Below are positions 14,149 through 25,352 of a stretch of DNA of 64,000 nucleotides, one piece after another. This stretch comes from Utricularia gibba (lineage: Eukaryota; Streptophyta; Magnoliopsida; Lamiales; Lentibulariaceae), in assembly GCA_002189035.1 (NCBI GenBank), contig CM007990.1, positions 3,410,001 to 3,474,000 of the forward strand, given 5' to 3'. Every line of letters begins with the position of its first letter. Position 1 is the first letter of the stretch. The notes below the pieces were generated by a model, which searched no databases, was not told the origin of the DNA, and saw nothing but the letters and a program-made list of their open reading frames with translations. The translations under genes were made by a program, and so were the position numbers.

Positions 14149-15341
14149 TTGTTCAAGGCATTTTCCTTCAAAATAGTAACTTGCAAATAGAGTTAAGGCA
14201 ACAATATGCATAAGTTGTTCAATGGCATACCATACACTAGCTCCCCCTTGCACGTGGCCACTCCTCGAAGGTGTCACTCAATACGCTCAAGAAAAGAAAT
14301 CCATACGAGGAGGGTAAAATGGAAAAGGTTCGCTCAATACCTGAATGTAGGCGAGCCAGCAAACTTGCGCAAGTGATCTATTGGTTTCAGCAAGCTTGTG
14401 CAATCATGAGGTCTTTTTCTCGGGTTGTAGCACGGCAGGAGCTTGGGATAGGTGTGAAATTCGGCTGGAGGCTCCAATTCATGGGTAATAAGGAGTGAGC
14501 ATCCATCAAACAGTTCTGCCATGCTTGTCCCTTGATTTTCATGCTCCAAGAAACTCCTTTTCTTTCAGTTTTGTGGCTTGTTCCAACCTTTCAGCCTCTT
14601 TTCTCTCTTCTTCTCATCTTCTTCTTCTCTTTTTCTTTTTTTTTCTTCTTTTTTTCTTTTAAAATCAACTCTCTTTTGGACAGGATGTTATTAAAAATCC
14701 TTTCATAAATTGTTGAGATAGAGCTTGACCAGTGAATTGGAAATTACTCTAAACTTTTCTTCTTTGTAATAGAGCTCGCAACTTGCGCAAGCAAACGAAT
14801 AGAACTATTTTTCAGATGCTCATTCCTTGGGTCAAGAGAAATTGATGTAGGCTATAATTGTCAAAACGGATTTGGCTTGTGGTGATCCAAATAAAAGGTT
14901 TCAGGCCAAGCGGGGCTCACTAGGTGGATTCAAGGTGGGATATTGGGATAAAACAAGGTAAATCTTAGTGCCTCAATCCTTTTGCAGAAGACCTGTAGAA
15001 TAACTCAGCAGTATACACAAGAACAAGTCTATGATCATTCTGCATTCAAGTCACTCATAATGAAAAGAAAATGGTCTTCTCGCCAAAAAACTAGGGCTAT
15101 GTAGCTTGCGCAAGGGACAAAAAGTAAACAACATGCAAAGAAACAACATAGCAACATGCATACCAAAATTCTAATTTACAGCAACTATCTCGAAAAAATA
15201 ATACCAAAAACAGATGCCTAGGTTCCAGCAAAACATAAAATGCAAGAAGTTGATCAATGAAATATATGCCAAATTTCAAAATTTTTTTTTAAACAATCTA
15301 AAAAAGTAGACTATTCCCCCCCCCCCCCCACACTTAAATGA
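14149..15341 (-). other. gypsy non-coding region between the two stem-loops
   Basis: About 1.2 kb between stem-loop copies, inside the element and lacking a recognisable domain. It includes a pyrimidine-rich tract (plus strand, 14590-14660) and three copies of CTTGCGCAAG (14364, 14782, 15105). Confidence 0.5.
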
Positions 15342-15359
15342 CATCTTGTCCTCAAGATG
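15342..15359 (-). other. stem-loop after the gypsy pol stop (copy 2)
   Basis: Plus strand CATCTTG-TCCT-CAAGATG: perfect 7-bp stem with the same 4-nt loop as copy 1 but three different outer base pairs. In sense it is followed by TCATTTAAGTGTG and then a run of 13 or more G (plus strand C run at 15316-15329). Confidence 0.6.
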
Positions 15360-15561
15360 GGCAAAAACACTTACCTTTCGTCAGGTGCTCTGATGTATCT
15401 AATAGTGTGGAATTTTTCTTCACAAGTATACATTGCACATGTGCTTATTGAAGAGAAAGAAGAAAAGAAAAACAATGCAAGAAAAAATGGAAAATAAAAT
15501 AACTAAGAGAGAAATCACTTGTTTTTGTAATGGCAACAATTAAACCATAGATGCTTTCTCA

Positions 15562-16735
15562 TCAAGGTGAGGGGTGGTTAGAGAGGTCCACTGGAACATG
15601 CAATGTGTCCATGGAAGATTTTACCCCTTCATGAAATCGTTTCAATCTCTGAATATTTACCGTGAATTCTCCATGATCAGGATGAGTGATGAGGATTGCT
15701 CCACTGGGGTAGTTTTTCTTGATGGTGTATGGTCCACGCCATCTGGACTTGAGTTTTCCTGGAAATAAATGAAAACGAGAATTAAATAACAAAACTGGGT
15801 CACCTTCTGCCAGGTCCTTCTTGCGCAAATGACTGTCGTGCCAAGCCTTCGTTTGCTCCTTATATAGTTCTGCATTTTCGTAGGCACTCATCCTTAGTTC
15901 GTCCAGCTCTTGAAGTTGCAAGATCTGTTGCTCTCCAGCAGCCTTGGCATCCAAATTTAATACTTTGATAGCCCAATATGCCTTGTGCTCTAATTCCACA
16001 GGCAAGTGACAAGCTTTCCCATAAACTAAACGATAAGGGGAGGTCCCCAAAGGAGTCTTATACGCTGTGCGATAAGCCCATAAAGCATCAGTTAATTTGG
16101 TTGCCCAATCCTTGCGTGTTTTGGCCACCGTACACTCTAGAATCCTCTTCAATTCCCTATTAGTTACCTCCACTTGTCCGCAGGTTTGTGGGTGATATGG
16201 GGTTGATGCCCTGTGTCCTACTCCATACTTGCGCAAGAGCTTCCGGAATTCTCTTTCAATGAACTGTTTCCCTCCATCACTTATGACGTATCTTGGGGCT
16301 CCAAACCTGGGTAGAATGATTTGTTTGAAGAGCTTAATTGCAGCTCTTCCATCAGCTGCTGGAACCGCAATAGCTTCTGCCCATTTTGAGACATAATCCA
16401 CCGCCACAAGAATTTGAGTGTTGCCATAAGAAGATGGAAAGGGTCCCATAGAATCCAGCCCCTAAACATAAAAAATTTTGACCTCCAGGATATATGTCAT
16501 GGGTCCTTCATCTCTCCTAGAAATAGAACCTGCATACTGACATGGTTCGCATGCTTGAACAAATGCCCTCACATCATGATTCATTGTGGGCCAATAAAAT
16601 CTAGATTGAAGAATTTTAAAAAGTGTTTTTGATGCTGTTGCGTGCCCTCCATATGGTGATGAATGGCAGTGCCATATAACGTCCCTTACCTCCTCTCATG
16701 GTAGGCATCTTCGGTGCAGTCAAACGAGGAAGAAG
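15562..16735 (-). pseudogene. Ty3/gypsy integrase, nearly intact C-terminal pol
   Basis: Starting near 16735 the frame gives the zinc-binding module (WHCHSSPYGGHATASKT, then FYWPTMNHD and CEPCQYAG). A TAG then interrupts just before the core (V*GLDSMGPF). From 16449 a 295-codon open frame holds the catalytic D,D-35-E residues ([22 protein letters not shown]), GPYTIKK and a chromodomain-free tail ending DLSNHPSP. In life the enzyme inserts retroelement cDNA. The upstream pol (protease, RT, RNase H) and gag are missing, and the stop makes the ORF non-functional as written. Its 3' LTR lies at 12921-14110. Confidence 0.9.
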
Positions 16736-16910
16736 TCTTGGATTTGTATGTTGTATTCTTCTACAAAATCACTAAAAGATGGTGTGAGTCACAAGTGAGT
16801 GGATCCTGTTAGAACGGATTGGAAAATATGAAGAACACCAGAAATGAAACAGAGAAATTGTGCTTGAAAACCAGCACAACATATTAAAACCAGCACAACC
16901 ACCTACTCCT

Positions 16911-17268
16911 ATTGTTAGCTTCTCATGAGTCAATTCCGATAAACCTCATCAGACCTACATCAAATCCTAAAGTTTCTACAAAGCAGCACTCTGCTGAATG
17001 AGAGGGAAATGGAGATGGCATCTTGAGCCATCGCTTTCTTAATTGAATAAAAGGAAAGATGGACTCCATCAGTCATCAAATGAGCAAATTGGATAAAGGT
17101 CCATTATAGAGACCTATACTAAGAGAGCCCAAAGTGGATGCAATGGTAACCAGTAAGAAGCAATGGTATTTTTTAATCTAAAGGCTCTAACATATAGTCC
17201 ATACATATGAGATAAAAAAATGCATTATAAATACAATTTTTTGTGTGAAACTACAAGTTTGTTGGTTT
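16911..17268 (+). repeat. dispersed repeat E, copy 1 (possible copia 5' LTR)
   Basis: Begins TGTTAGCTTCT and shares many blocks with 38646-38966, among them GATAAACCTCATCAGAC, GGATAAAAGGAAAGATGG-type, GAGCCCAAAGTGGATGCAAT and ATACAATTTTTT. It lies about 140 bp before the copia gag at 17410 in the same sense. The block just after it (TGGTTTGAAAATGC, from 17263) could be a decayed initiator-Met primer site, so a 5' LTR is likely but not certain. Confidence 0.55.
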
Positions 17269-17409
17269 GAAAATGCTAAGACTCAGGATCCAAGTGTGTG
17301 AGCTACAAACTTCTTGCATGGTGACAACTATGAGATCTTGAAGAAAATACAAGCAAATGATCAAATATCAAGCTTTGCTTCATTTCTTTTTGGTTCATTA
17401 TTCAATCTT

Positions 17410-18097
17410 CCATGGCATATGCAAGTTACTTCATTCCACCTTCCATTTTTTATGGAAAAGAAGACTACGATATGTGGGATGATAAAATGTCATTTCATCT
17501 AGATAGTCTGGATCTTTGGGATTTGTTCAAAGAAGATGAATCAAACAAACAGGTAGATACATCATAGTCTAAAGAAAACGTCAGCTCCAAACACACAGAA
17601 TGCTGCTGAAAGAAAGGAAAAAAAGAAAAGAAAGAAAGCCATGCACGCACTCATATTGGCTGTTACAAATATAACCCAAGGAAGCCTAGAACATTCTGAT
17701 CTAGAAAAGAAATAGAAAGAAACAAACAACGGCATATTCTTGACAATCTCGAGAAAGATCCTACTTTCTATTTTGATCTTGAGTAGGAGTTTTCTTGATG
17801 GAAAAAAAATGTTGAAAACCATCAGTTGGAAAGAACATCAAGACCCTTGAGCATCCATTGTCCCACTCAAAAGGTTGTGGGATGCATTTGGTACATAGCA
17901 CATTTCTTGTATCTTTAGAAGATGATTGCTTGTTTCTAGTAATATAGTTCCAACTCCATGAATTCTTTCTATCAAATACTACTCTAACTGATACTTGTTT
18001 TACTGCCAAGGAAGATGCACTCATATGGCACAAGAGGTTTAGGCATGCAAATTTTTCATCCTAGTCAAGGCCCAACTTGGCAAAAGGGATTCCTAAA
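17410..18097 (+). pseudogene. copia gag N-terminus and pre-integrase domain
   Basis: Near 17420-17560 the translation PSIFYGKEDYDMWDDKMSFH followed by LDSLDLWDLF matches the opening of copia gag (P-F-GKNYD-W--KM---L-S-DLW). After a poorly conserved stretch, 17975-18045 gives DTCFTAKEDALIWHKRFRHA and NFSS, the gag-pre-integrase motif (WH-R-GH-N). Stops are frequent. The reading stops at the family B insertion at 18103 and resumes at 20638. Confidence 0.78.
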
Positions 18098-18786
18098 CTA
18101 GGTGATAACACATATTTTTGAGCGTTGAAGGATAGGAAAATTACTCACATTTTGCTACAAAACTCAAATTTTATTATATATTTCTGTGTTTTTGTGACTA
18201 GTACTACAATCACGTCTTTTATTCCTAGTTGGGACTAGATTATTGATTTAGTCCCAACCTTGGTTCTAATAGTTCCCTTGAGCAATGCAGTGTATTTCAA
18301 TATCCCAATTCCCTAGGAGCCGAAAAGAGCATAGTGAAATTGCAGAGGATATGAACAAAATCTAAAAAAAGTACAACAAAATCCCAAGGAATAAAAGAAA
18401 AGGATTTTCAAGAATGATGGGAGAGAGAAGAATGACCGAATTCTAGAAAGAAGGAGATTAGGGAAAAACCAAGAAAAACAATGAAGAAAAAAACCTAGGA
18501 ATAAAGCTCATGTCTGAAGACTGGCTTTTCTTTCCAAAAGATATTACTCACAACTAGGAGTAGCCTACAACAGTTTTAGCTTTCTACTTGAACTTTTTAC
18601 ATTCCGTTCTTTTTTGTTTTCTAGTTATCGAAGTGTAATATGAGTACAATGTAGATGATGCTTTATATTCTAGTTTCATTTACCTTGAGCATGAGTGGCT
18701 AAACACTTAGAGAGGCCTTAGGATAAAAAGAGGCGTAATGTCCTAAACAATCTTTTTACATTGTTAACCATAAATCACACCACTTT

Positions 18787-20166
18787 TGACAACACAAATT
18801 TTCATATTTTAGTATATCAAAAATCATAAATTTTTTAATTATATTTAAGTGTTAATTTTATAGTTTTAAGTATTTTTATTTGATTATAGAAAATATGATT
18901 TTTAGTGTATTAGTGGGCTAAATCCTTTGATTTAGCCCACCCCATGTCTAACCCAATTTTGGAGTCTAGCAGCAACCCGAGAATCAAGAAAAAATCTAGA
19001 TTTCGTACAAGTCACCAGACTGTAGGGGGAAATGAGTACACTGTCACGGCGGCAATCTGCAAGACAGGACCAGGAGCAGCAGATTTTTCAGAGAATGTAC
19101 TTGCCTTGGGTAGTGGGAGACAAGAGAAAGATGATGAGGAGAGAGAGTCACAAAAAAGGGACACACCCTAGAATTTTTCAGAACACACACGAGGAGGTTT
19201 CTCCCCCAACTGGAACATGAAGAATACTGAAGGAGAAGGAGAAAGAAAGGTGATTTTTCTTGAGAAGAACCTCCAGCTTGAAGGAAGAAGATCAAGACCC
19301 AGTTCAACGCTACTATTCCGGACTGTGAACAATAGCAGACGGAAACCAGAACTCTACTGCTTTCTTTTAGTTTGCTGATGTCTTTAGTTTCTGCACTCAA
19401 CTTCTGCACGATATTGTTAACATCTTTGTTTTATGTTAATGAACAGTAGCTAAACCCCTAGGGGTGCCTTGAGGTGAAGCATGGTGGTGTAGGTCTAGGA
19501 ATCATAATAAAATTTACCATTGTTTCTTAGCTCTTGTTTCTTTCAAGCCATGGTAGACACAAGGAGGGGAACAAGTAGCTTTACAACTTAGATGCTTGAT
19601 TTAGAGGTAGACCAACAAATCAAGATGTGAGCAATAAGTGTTACTCCGGGGTAGAACCAGTAGAACCGGGTAAACCTAGTTCTATATGCTTTGCATGCGG
19701 GTAGACCTAATTGCAATGTTGGTGATGATATGGAGGACTAGCTTAGCCGAAAATATGATGAATGACCTGGGTAGACTTAGGTTATTTGAGGTTGTGAGTG
19801 TAGGAACATGGTAGATTAAATTAGGAATTTTGGCACCACACCACCTGTAGATCCTTAAGGCACCTTAGTATTATTTTGAGTTAGAACCAGTATTTGTTAC
19901 CTTAGCTTTAAGACCTAATATTGTTCATTGATCTTGTTTACCGTACTTGTTTACCACTGTTGGTCTGTGCTTAGACTAAGACTACCATTACTTTGAATTC
20001 TGCATCTGCTGAAATACATGACAAGTACAAGCTTCTTGTGATCGACCCCGAATTCCACTATACACTTTGAGTTTAAATTGTATTTTGTGAAGATTAGGGA
20101 CTATAAATGTATTTTACATGGAAGTTTGCTTTTATTGCAACAATATGGTAAAATTTCCGTTTATCA
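18787..20166 (+). mobile_element. family A solo LTR (A1), nested in B1
   Basis: Starts TGACAACACAAATTTTCAT and ends AAATTTCCGTTTATCA. Flanks are ACTTT (18782-18786) and ACTTC (20167-20171), a 5-bp duplication with one mismatch; removing it restores B-family sequence (compare B2). Near the sense end, GTGATCGACCCCGAATTCC is a Tat/Athila-like U5 block. Confidence 0.82.
18913..18940 (+). repeat. perfect 12-bp hairpin in A1
   Basis: GTGGGCTAAATC-CTTT-GATTTAGCCCAC. The same hairpin, with partial decay, recurs at 34323-34348 (A3) and 55885-55911 (A4, inverted). Confidence 0.75.
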
Positions 20167-20637
20167 ACTTCCTTAACAAACTAGGATAGATCCAAGAGGG
20201 GGAAGAAGTGACACCTATTTTACAACCCTAATTAGAGGTAGACCGAAGATTAGGGGAAGATAAGCATTCAGGTAGACCTAGACTTTATTGTTAGATGCAT
20301 GATTTGTGAGTAGAGCAAGATTGATTTAATGATAAGCATGCATTTCCCTAGAGTCCCAAGGCATTATTTGTTCCATTTTAGATAAGTTCTATCTTCACTT
20401 GTTTACTGTCTTTCTGCATATAATCGTCAAACTGCTTTAATCCTAGTTCAAACTAAATCTATCAACCATTGTACTGATCGCATGCATTGATAATCACATG
20501 ACGAGTATCTACTCTTGGTGTTTGACCCTGATCTCCTATGCACATATATGTTATATGATTAGTGGTGAACAAGGAATATAAATTTATTTGATTTGAGAAT
20601 TTGCATTTTAATGACATGCTAAAATTCTTGTTTATTA

Positions 20638-20990
20638 CTAGGGCAAGGCCGTGACATGTGTGAAATTTTCCAAATCGATAAATTTATCAAACAATCATTC
20701 AATGAAAGAACTTGGGTTACAACTCGCACGCTGGAATTAATTCACATTGACGTGTGCAGACCCATGAACATAGCTACACCTGTAGGTAACAAGTATATGC
20801 CTAGTAGATCTGAAGCAACGAATTGCTTTAAGATCTTCAAAGCTCAAGTCAAAAATCATTTTTGAGAAAGGATAAAACATATTTGATCAGATAATGAGAG
20901 TGATGATGAACTTTAGAAACCTTGCTAAATATCACATCCTAGCGTCTTGAATGTATCAGAATAAATTTATAAATCTAGATATTCTTCTAC
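20638..20990 (+). pseudogene. copia integrase zinc-finger/core start
   Basis: Just after B1 the frame continues from the pre-integrase domain (PKLG before the insertion, then QGRDMCE after one TSD copy). It follows with KQSFNERTWVTTRTLELIHI and DVCRPMN, the entry to the copia integrase core (LELIH-DVCGPM; first catalytic Asp present). The second Asp region (SDN) is visible near 20885 in another frame. The rest of the core is missing before the unassigned block. Confidence 0.78.
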
Positions 20991-20999
20991 ACATATCAC

Positions 21000-21921
21000 A
21001 GAAATTAATGTAGCATGAGCAAGAGTTGAACCTAGAGAAAATGCTTGAAATTTCTTGAAGACCTTTACTTTTATTAAACTAGAAAGTTAAAAGCCAAGAA
21101 CTCAAGCAAAAAGTAGTACAAAAACAATGGTGACATCTAGAGGAAGCTCTTAATTCATAACAAAGTGCCAATATTTTACAAAAAACAAAGGAAAGTAGAA
21201 ACATGACCAAAGCTAAAACAATAATGTAAAAGAAGAAAATATTATTTCAATCGGTTGCAATAGATCGTAGATATGCAAGAATTTAGATTTCATGTGGAAG
21301 ATGTGGTCCACATGAGTAGATTTGAGAATGCCCAGAGCTGTCGCTCGAGACCCATCGTTCCGCTCTTTGGAGCATGCCTCTTCGCTCTCCTATTTTCTCC
21401 CTTTTCTTCCCGTCGAAAGAAAGGCTATCTCCATCATTTCCATGAAGTTCTAGAAGGGAAATATATTCTCCATATCTTTTCTTATTTGAAGTCAATTGCT
21501 TTCAGCTAAAAGCAAATTTTCTCTTAGTTTTTTTACCTTCTTTTATTTTTCAACCCCAGAAAGTGCATTCCCATTATCAACTCTTAGCCAACTACGACTT
21601 AAATACACACTATAAGGAAGTGTGAGAATATCTGCCCAATTGTTACCAATTGAGCCTATTTTCACAACACAACACATTCGTTCGACTAAATACACAAAAG
21701 AACACAATTAAGCATGCTAACCAACATTTAACAATACAAAATAATAAAAAAAACACATTTGCATAAATCTACACACAATAAGGCATAATCCATTAGTTTA
21801 ATGCATTCTATACTACTGAGCAAAATAGAGTAAGTGAAAGATGGAATTATCCCATTGTAGAGATGGAAAGCTATATATTATATGAAAAATACTTACCTTT
21901 GGAATATTGAGGTGAAGCGCT
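21000..21921. other. unassigned insertion inside the copia element
   Basis: No family recognised. It contains a GC-richer patch (about 21290-21470) with overlapping open frames on both strands, then AT-rich sequence up to the family C copy. Copia coding is absent here, so this stretch arrived by insertion. Confidence 0.4.
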
Positions 21922-23201
21922 TGTGTTTCTCGTAGACATCGTATGTTACAAAAGCAACAAAATTTAACAATTTTCGAGAAACTCCAAACGCAGATCTTGG
22001 AATACGGTATACATCAGATAAAGGGATACTGCGAATACCTTCAGAGAATTCCGATGTTCACCAACCGCCAATAGCAGACAGCCTCTATGGTATCCACACA
22101 TGAAGTACTCCGTCGATAACCTTGTCAAGGCAGTAGAATTCTAGTCGATCTCCTCAGAGGCTAGTAGAGAAAATCGCCCCCTCACGGATTAATCTTAGAG
22201 AGTACGAAGATGAGTGGAGATCTTTTGATCAAATCTTTCTGCTAGATATTGGTAACATATCATATGAAATCTCCTTGAAGATCTTATCTTGGGGATATAT
22301 GTATATGTTCCAAATCTTATCTATATTGGATCTTTTATTTTCAGTTTAATCAATATTAATCTCCAAATAACTCTCTATTTAATTTATCCACTTTACCAAT
22401 TATATCTCATTTCATTGTATCATATTATTTTATATCGATGAGTGACTCCACTATTGTGTGTGACCTTATAAGCTTCTTCAATCAAGGCTGTAATAATAGA
22501 TTTATTAATTAACTCTTAATTAATCAAATTCATCATTATCGATCATCAGTGATGTTTAACAACATATCATGATCCCCAAGATGTAAGAATAATCAGGTAA
22601 ACTGATTGAGCCTTTCTATGACCAGCCACTATGCAATAAACAGTTTTCATCATACTTATATCTCATTCAATATCAGAACATGGGTGTATGTCTTTCTGAT
22701 GTGTCGAACTTATAATTGCGTTTAATGAGAGAAAATGCGAGCTTAAGATCAAGATACCTTTGTTGACCTCAAGTCTAAGCTTACTTGCACGGCTGTCATA
22801 TTCAAGATCTTGCTACTGATACTTGGTTAGCTTCCCATAGTAGCATCTCGAAGATGAGTCATCCAGTGAATCGATTCTCTAATAGACACCCACACATAGG
22901 ATCTAGAAATCTCATTACATCAATTTCGAGAACCATTGCCTAAACAGTTTAGGGAAGTCAATGTGTGCCAGCTTATCCGTATTTGCGATATCTTCATTTC
23001 ACAAATACTCTAGCCAAAGAGTTTTTAACTTAAACATAAATGTTTGAAGAATATCACATTAGGATTTCATCATAATTCCTATAGCACATAGATCAAGTAG
23101 AGGATTTTATCAATGATGTAAACTTGATCAAAATTTAAAGTAAACATCAAAAGATAAGATTTGTCAATGAGTTGATTGTCTCTAGAACACATACACTAAC
23201 A
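21922..23201. repeat. family C LTR (C1)
   Basis: Starts near TGTGTTTCTCGTAGACATCG and ends CACATACACTAACA. It aligns end to end with C2 and C3; it lacks part of the middle present in C2 (around 35225-35455). No matching 5-bp duplication is visible, so it may have been rearranged. Sense is probably minus, because that strand gives a TGTTGGTGTATG start and an AACCCAACA-type end typical of copia LTRs. Confidence 0.72.
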
Positions 23202-23269
23202 TCATTAAATACAATTGTGTCCTTGTTAAACAGACTACCAAGGTAGGATTGATTGAAAATAAAACAACA

Positions 23270-24518
23270 TATGAAATGTGACATGAATGAGCACCTAGTG
23301 TGGAATACATTTGTGTTTTTGGATGTGTTTTCTTCATGTTCCTAAAAAAAAGAGAAGAGAATTGGATAAAAAGGTTCAACCAGGCATTCACTTAGGATAC
23401 AACGACACGACTAAAGGATATAGGGTGCTAGAGGTGTCCAATATAAAATTGGGAATAAGCAAGGATGTAGTTTTTAATGAATTCAAAACATGGGATTGGA
23501 ACTTAGATGAAAAGAGATCAGTGTGTTATCAAAGAACCAATACCTCATATTTCTTTGCAATTTCGCTCACAGAGGAATCAATGACACGAGAAGGACAATT
23601 ACAACTAAAGAAATAGTGAAAATGAATTTTTAGAAGGGCAAAAATAAAACTCTAAAAATTACACAAGAGGCGTTCTAGAGAATACATGTGTACATGAAAC
23701 TGAATCAGAGGCAATGAAGAAAATATAGAGTTAAATCTATTAGTTCTCAATATCAATGATCAAGATATTCCTTTACCATGCATCGAGGAAGAAGGCATTG
23801 AGGAAGGTCATTGGGCAAAAGAAGCAAATCTCGTCAGTGTAACCACAAGACAAAATCATCCTCTATCAATGCCAAATGAAAATGAACTAGAAGGAAGCTA
23901 TAGTAGTGAAGATTATTTAGTGCAAGGTGAAAGGACACTATCTGATATATACCAATGTTCTTTGATGATTAAAGAATCGAAAACAATGGTGAAAGGACAC
24001 CCTAGTTGGAAGGCCACAATGGTAGCTGCACTAGTTATGATAAGTAAAAACAATATATGGAAGCTTGTAGATAGACTGCTAGACAAAAAGGTAATTGGAG
24101 AGAAGAGAGTTTTTAGAACTAAGATAAATTTAGATGGTAGCGTTAACAAATTAAAGACCAAACTTGTAAGTGAAGGATATTCACAAAGAGAAGGAATTTA
24201 TTACCTAGAGACACTTGCACTAATAGCAAGCTTAGATATGATTAAATTGTTGGTTGGACTAACAGCCTACCAAAATTGGAAAATCTATCATCTTGACCTT
24301 AAAATCTGCATTTCACAATGGATATCTCAATGAGGCGATTTATATCTTGTAGTCACCTGATTTTTTAGAAAAGAGAAAGGAAGATAAAAGTGCTCTAATT
24401 GCAAAAAAACCTTATAGAGTTTAAAACAAGCTCCAAGAGAGTTGTATAATTGAAATGGTTGTCACTTCCACAAACAAGGATTTCAAAGACCTTGTGTGTA
24501 TTAGAGAGAGATATCCAT
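23270..24518 (+). pseudogene. copia integrase C-terminus and N-terminal reverse transcriptase
   Basis: 23290-23500 encodes FGC-like then HVPKKKRRELDKKVQPGIHL and GYNDTTKGYRV, the classic copia post-integrase box (HVPKEKR-KLD-KA--GIFIGY). A 154-codon frame at 23869-24333 is copia RT: WKATM, NIWKLVDR, KKVIGEKRVFRTKINLDGSV, LVSEGYSQ and IYHLDLK. A frame change then gives SLKQAPRELYN (family GLKQAPR-WY). Two RT catalytic Asp (YVDD) would follow at the next fragment. The frame is cut by A2 at 24519. Confidence 0.88.
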
Positions 24519-25347
24519 TGATAACACACAAAGTTTCATGTCTTGCTATATTAAAATTATAACTTTTTAACTATGTTTTACTTACATATTTTATAGTTTT
24601 AAGTATCTTTATATAATATAGGGAATGTATGATTTTATAGTTTTAATGATACTATGTTTTTATCTTTCAAATATGAGTGGCTAGATCTTAGGGATGTCTT
24701 AAGGTATAGCATGGTGATGTGGGGCTAGGGTTCATAACACAATTGATCATTGTTTTTTAGCTTTTGTTTCTATCATTCCATGGGTAGATCTAAGTAGGGA
24801 AATGAATAGCTTCGCAACTTAGATGCTTGATTCACAGATAGACTAACAAATCAAGGCAGGGATAGTAAGTATTATTCCAGGGAAGAACCAGTAGAACTAG
24901 ATAGACCTAATTCGATATACTTTGCATGTGGGTAAACCTAATTGAGACGTTGATGATGATATTGAGGAAAATATTAGCCGAAAAATTATTAAAGACCTGG
25001 GTAAATTTAGGTTATTTGGAAAGGTAAGTATAGGAACCTTGTAGATTAAATTAGAGATCTTAGTACCATATTACCTGTATAACCTTTAGGCATCTTAGTA
25101 TTACTTTGTACTAGAATTAGTATATGTTATTTCCAACATTCAAACTTGATCTTGCTTATTGAACTTGCCTACTACTATTAGTTTGAGCTTAGACTAAGAA
25201 CAATGTTTATTCTGAATTCAATATCTACTAAAATACTTTGCAAGCACTAGCTCTTTATACAATAATTTTGTGGGGACTAGGGATTATAAATTTATTTAAT
25301 ACAAAGATTTCATTTCTTGCAATGATTTAAGAAATTTTCGTTTATCA
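24519..25347 (+). mobile_element. family A solo LTR (A2)
   Basis: Starts TGATAACACACAAAG and ends TTTTCGTTTATCA; flanked by TCCAT (24514-24518) and TCCAC (25348-25352). It is shorter than A1 and lacks the hairpin segment. Copia RT coding resumes directly after it. Confidence 0.82.
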
Positions 25348-25352
25348 TCCAC

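Larger units (their letters stand above)
18103..20637 (+). mobile_element. family B solo LTR (B1), itself interrupted by an A LTR
   Basis: Starts TGATAACACATATTTTTGAG and ends TTCTTGTTTATTA; flanked by perfect 5-bp duplications CTAGG (18098-18102 and 20638-20642). Halves 18103-18786 and 20172-20637 together match, in order, the reverse complement of B2 (37100-38285). No internal retroelement region remains, hence a solo LTR. Confidence 0.85.

Noticed and set aside
17562-18033. Minus-strand frames of 86 and 90 codons
   Set aside because: They are shadows of plus-strand copia gag/pre-integrase sequence.
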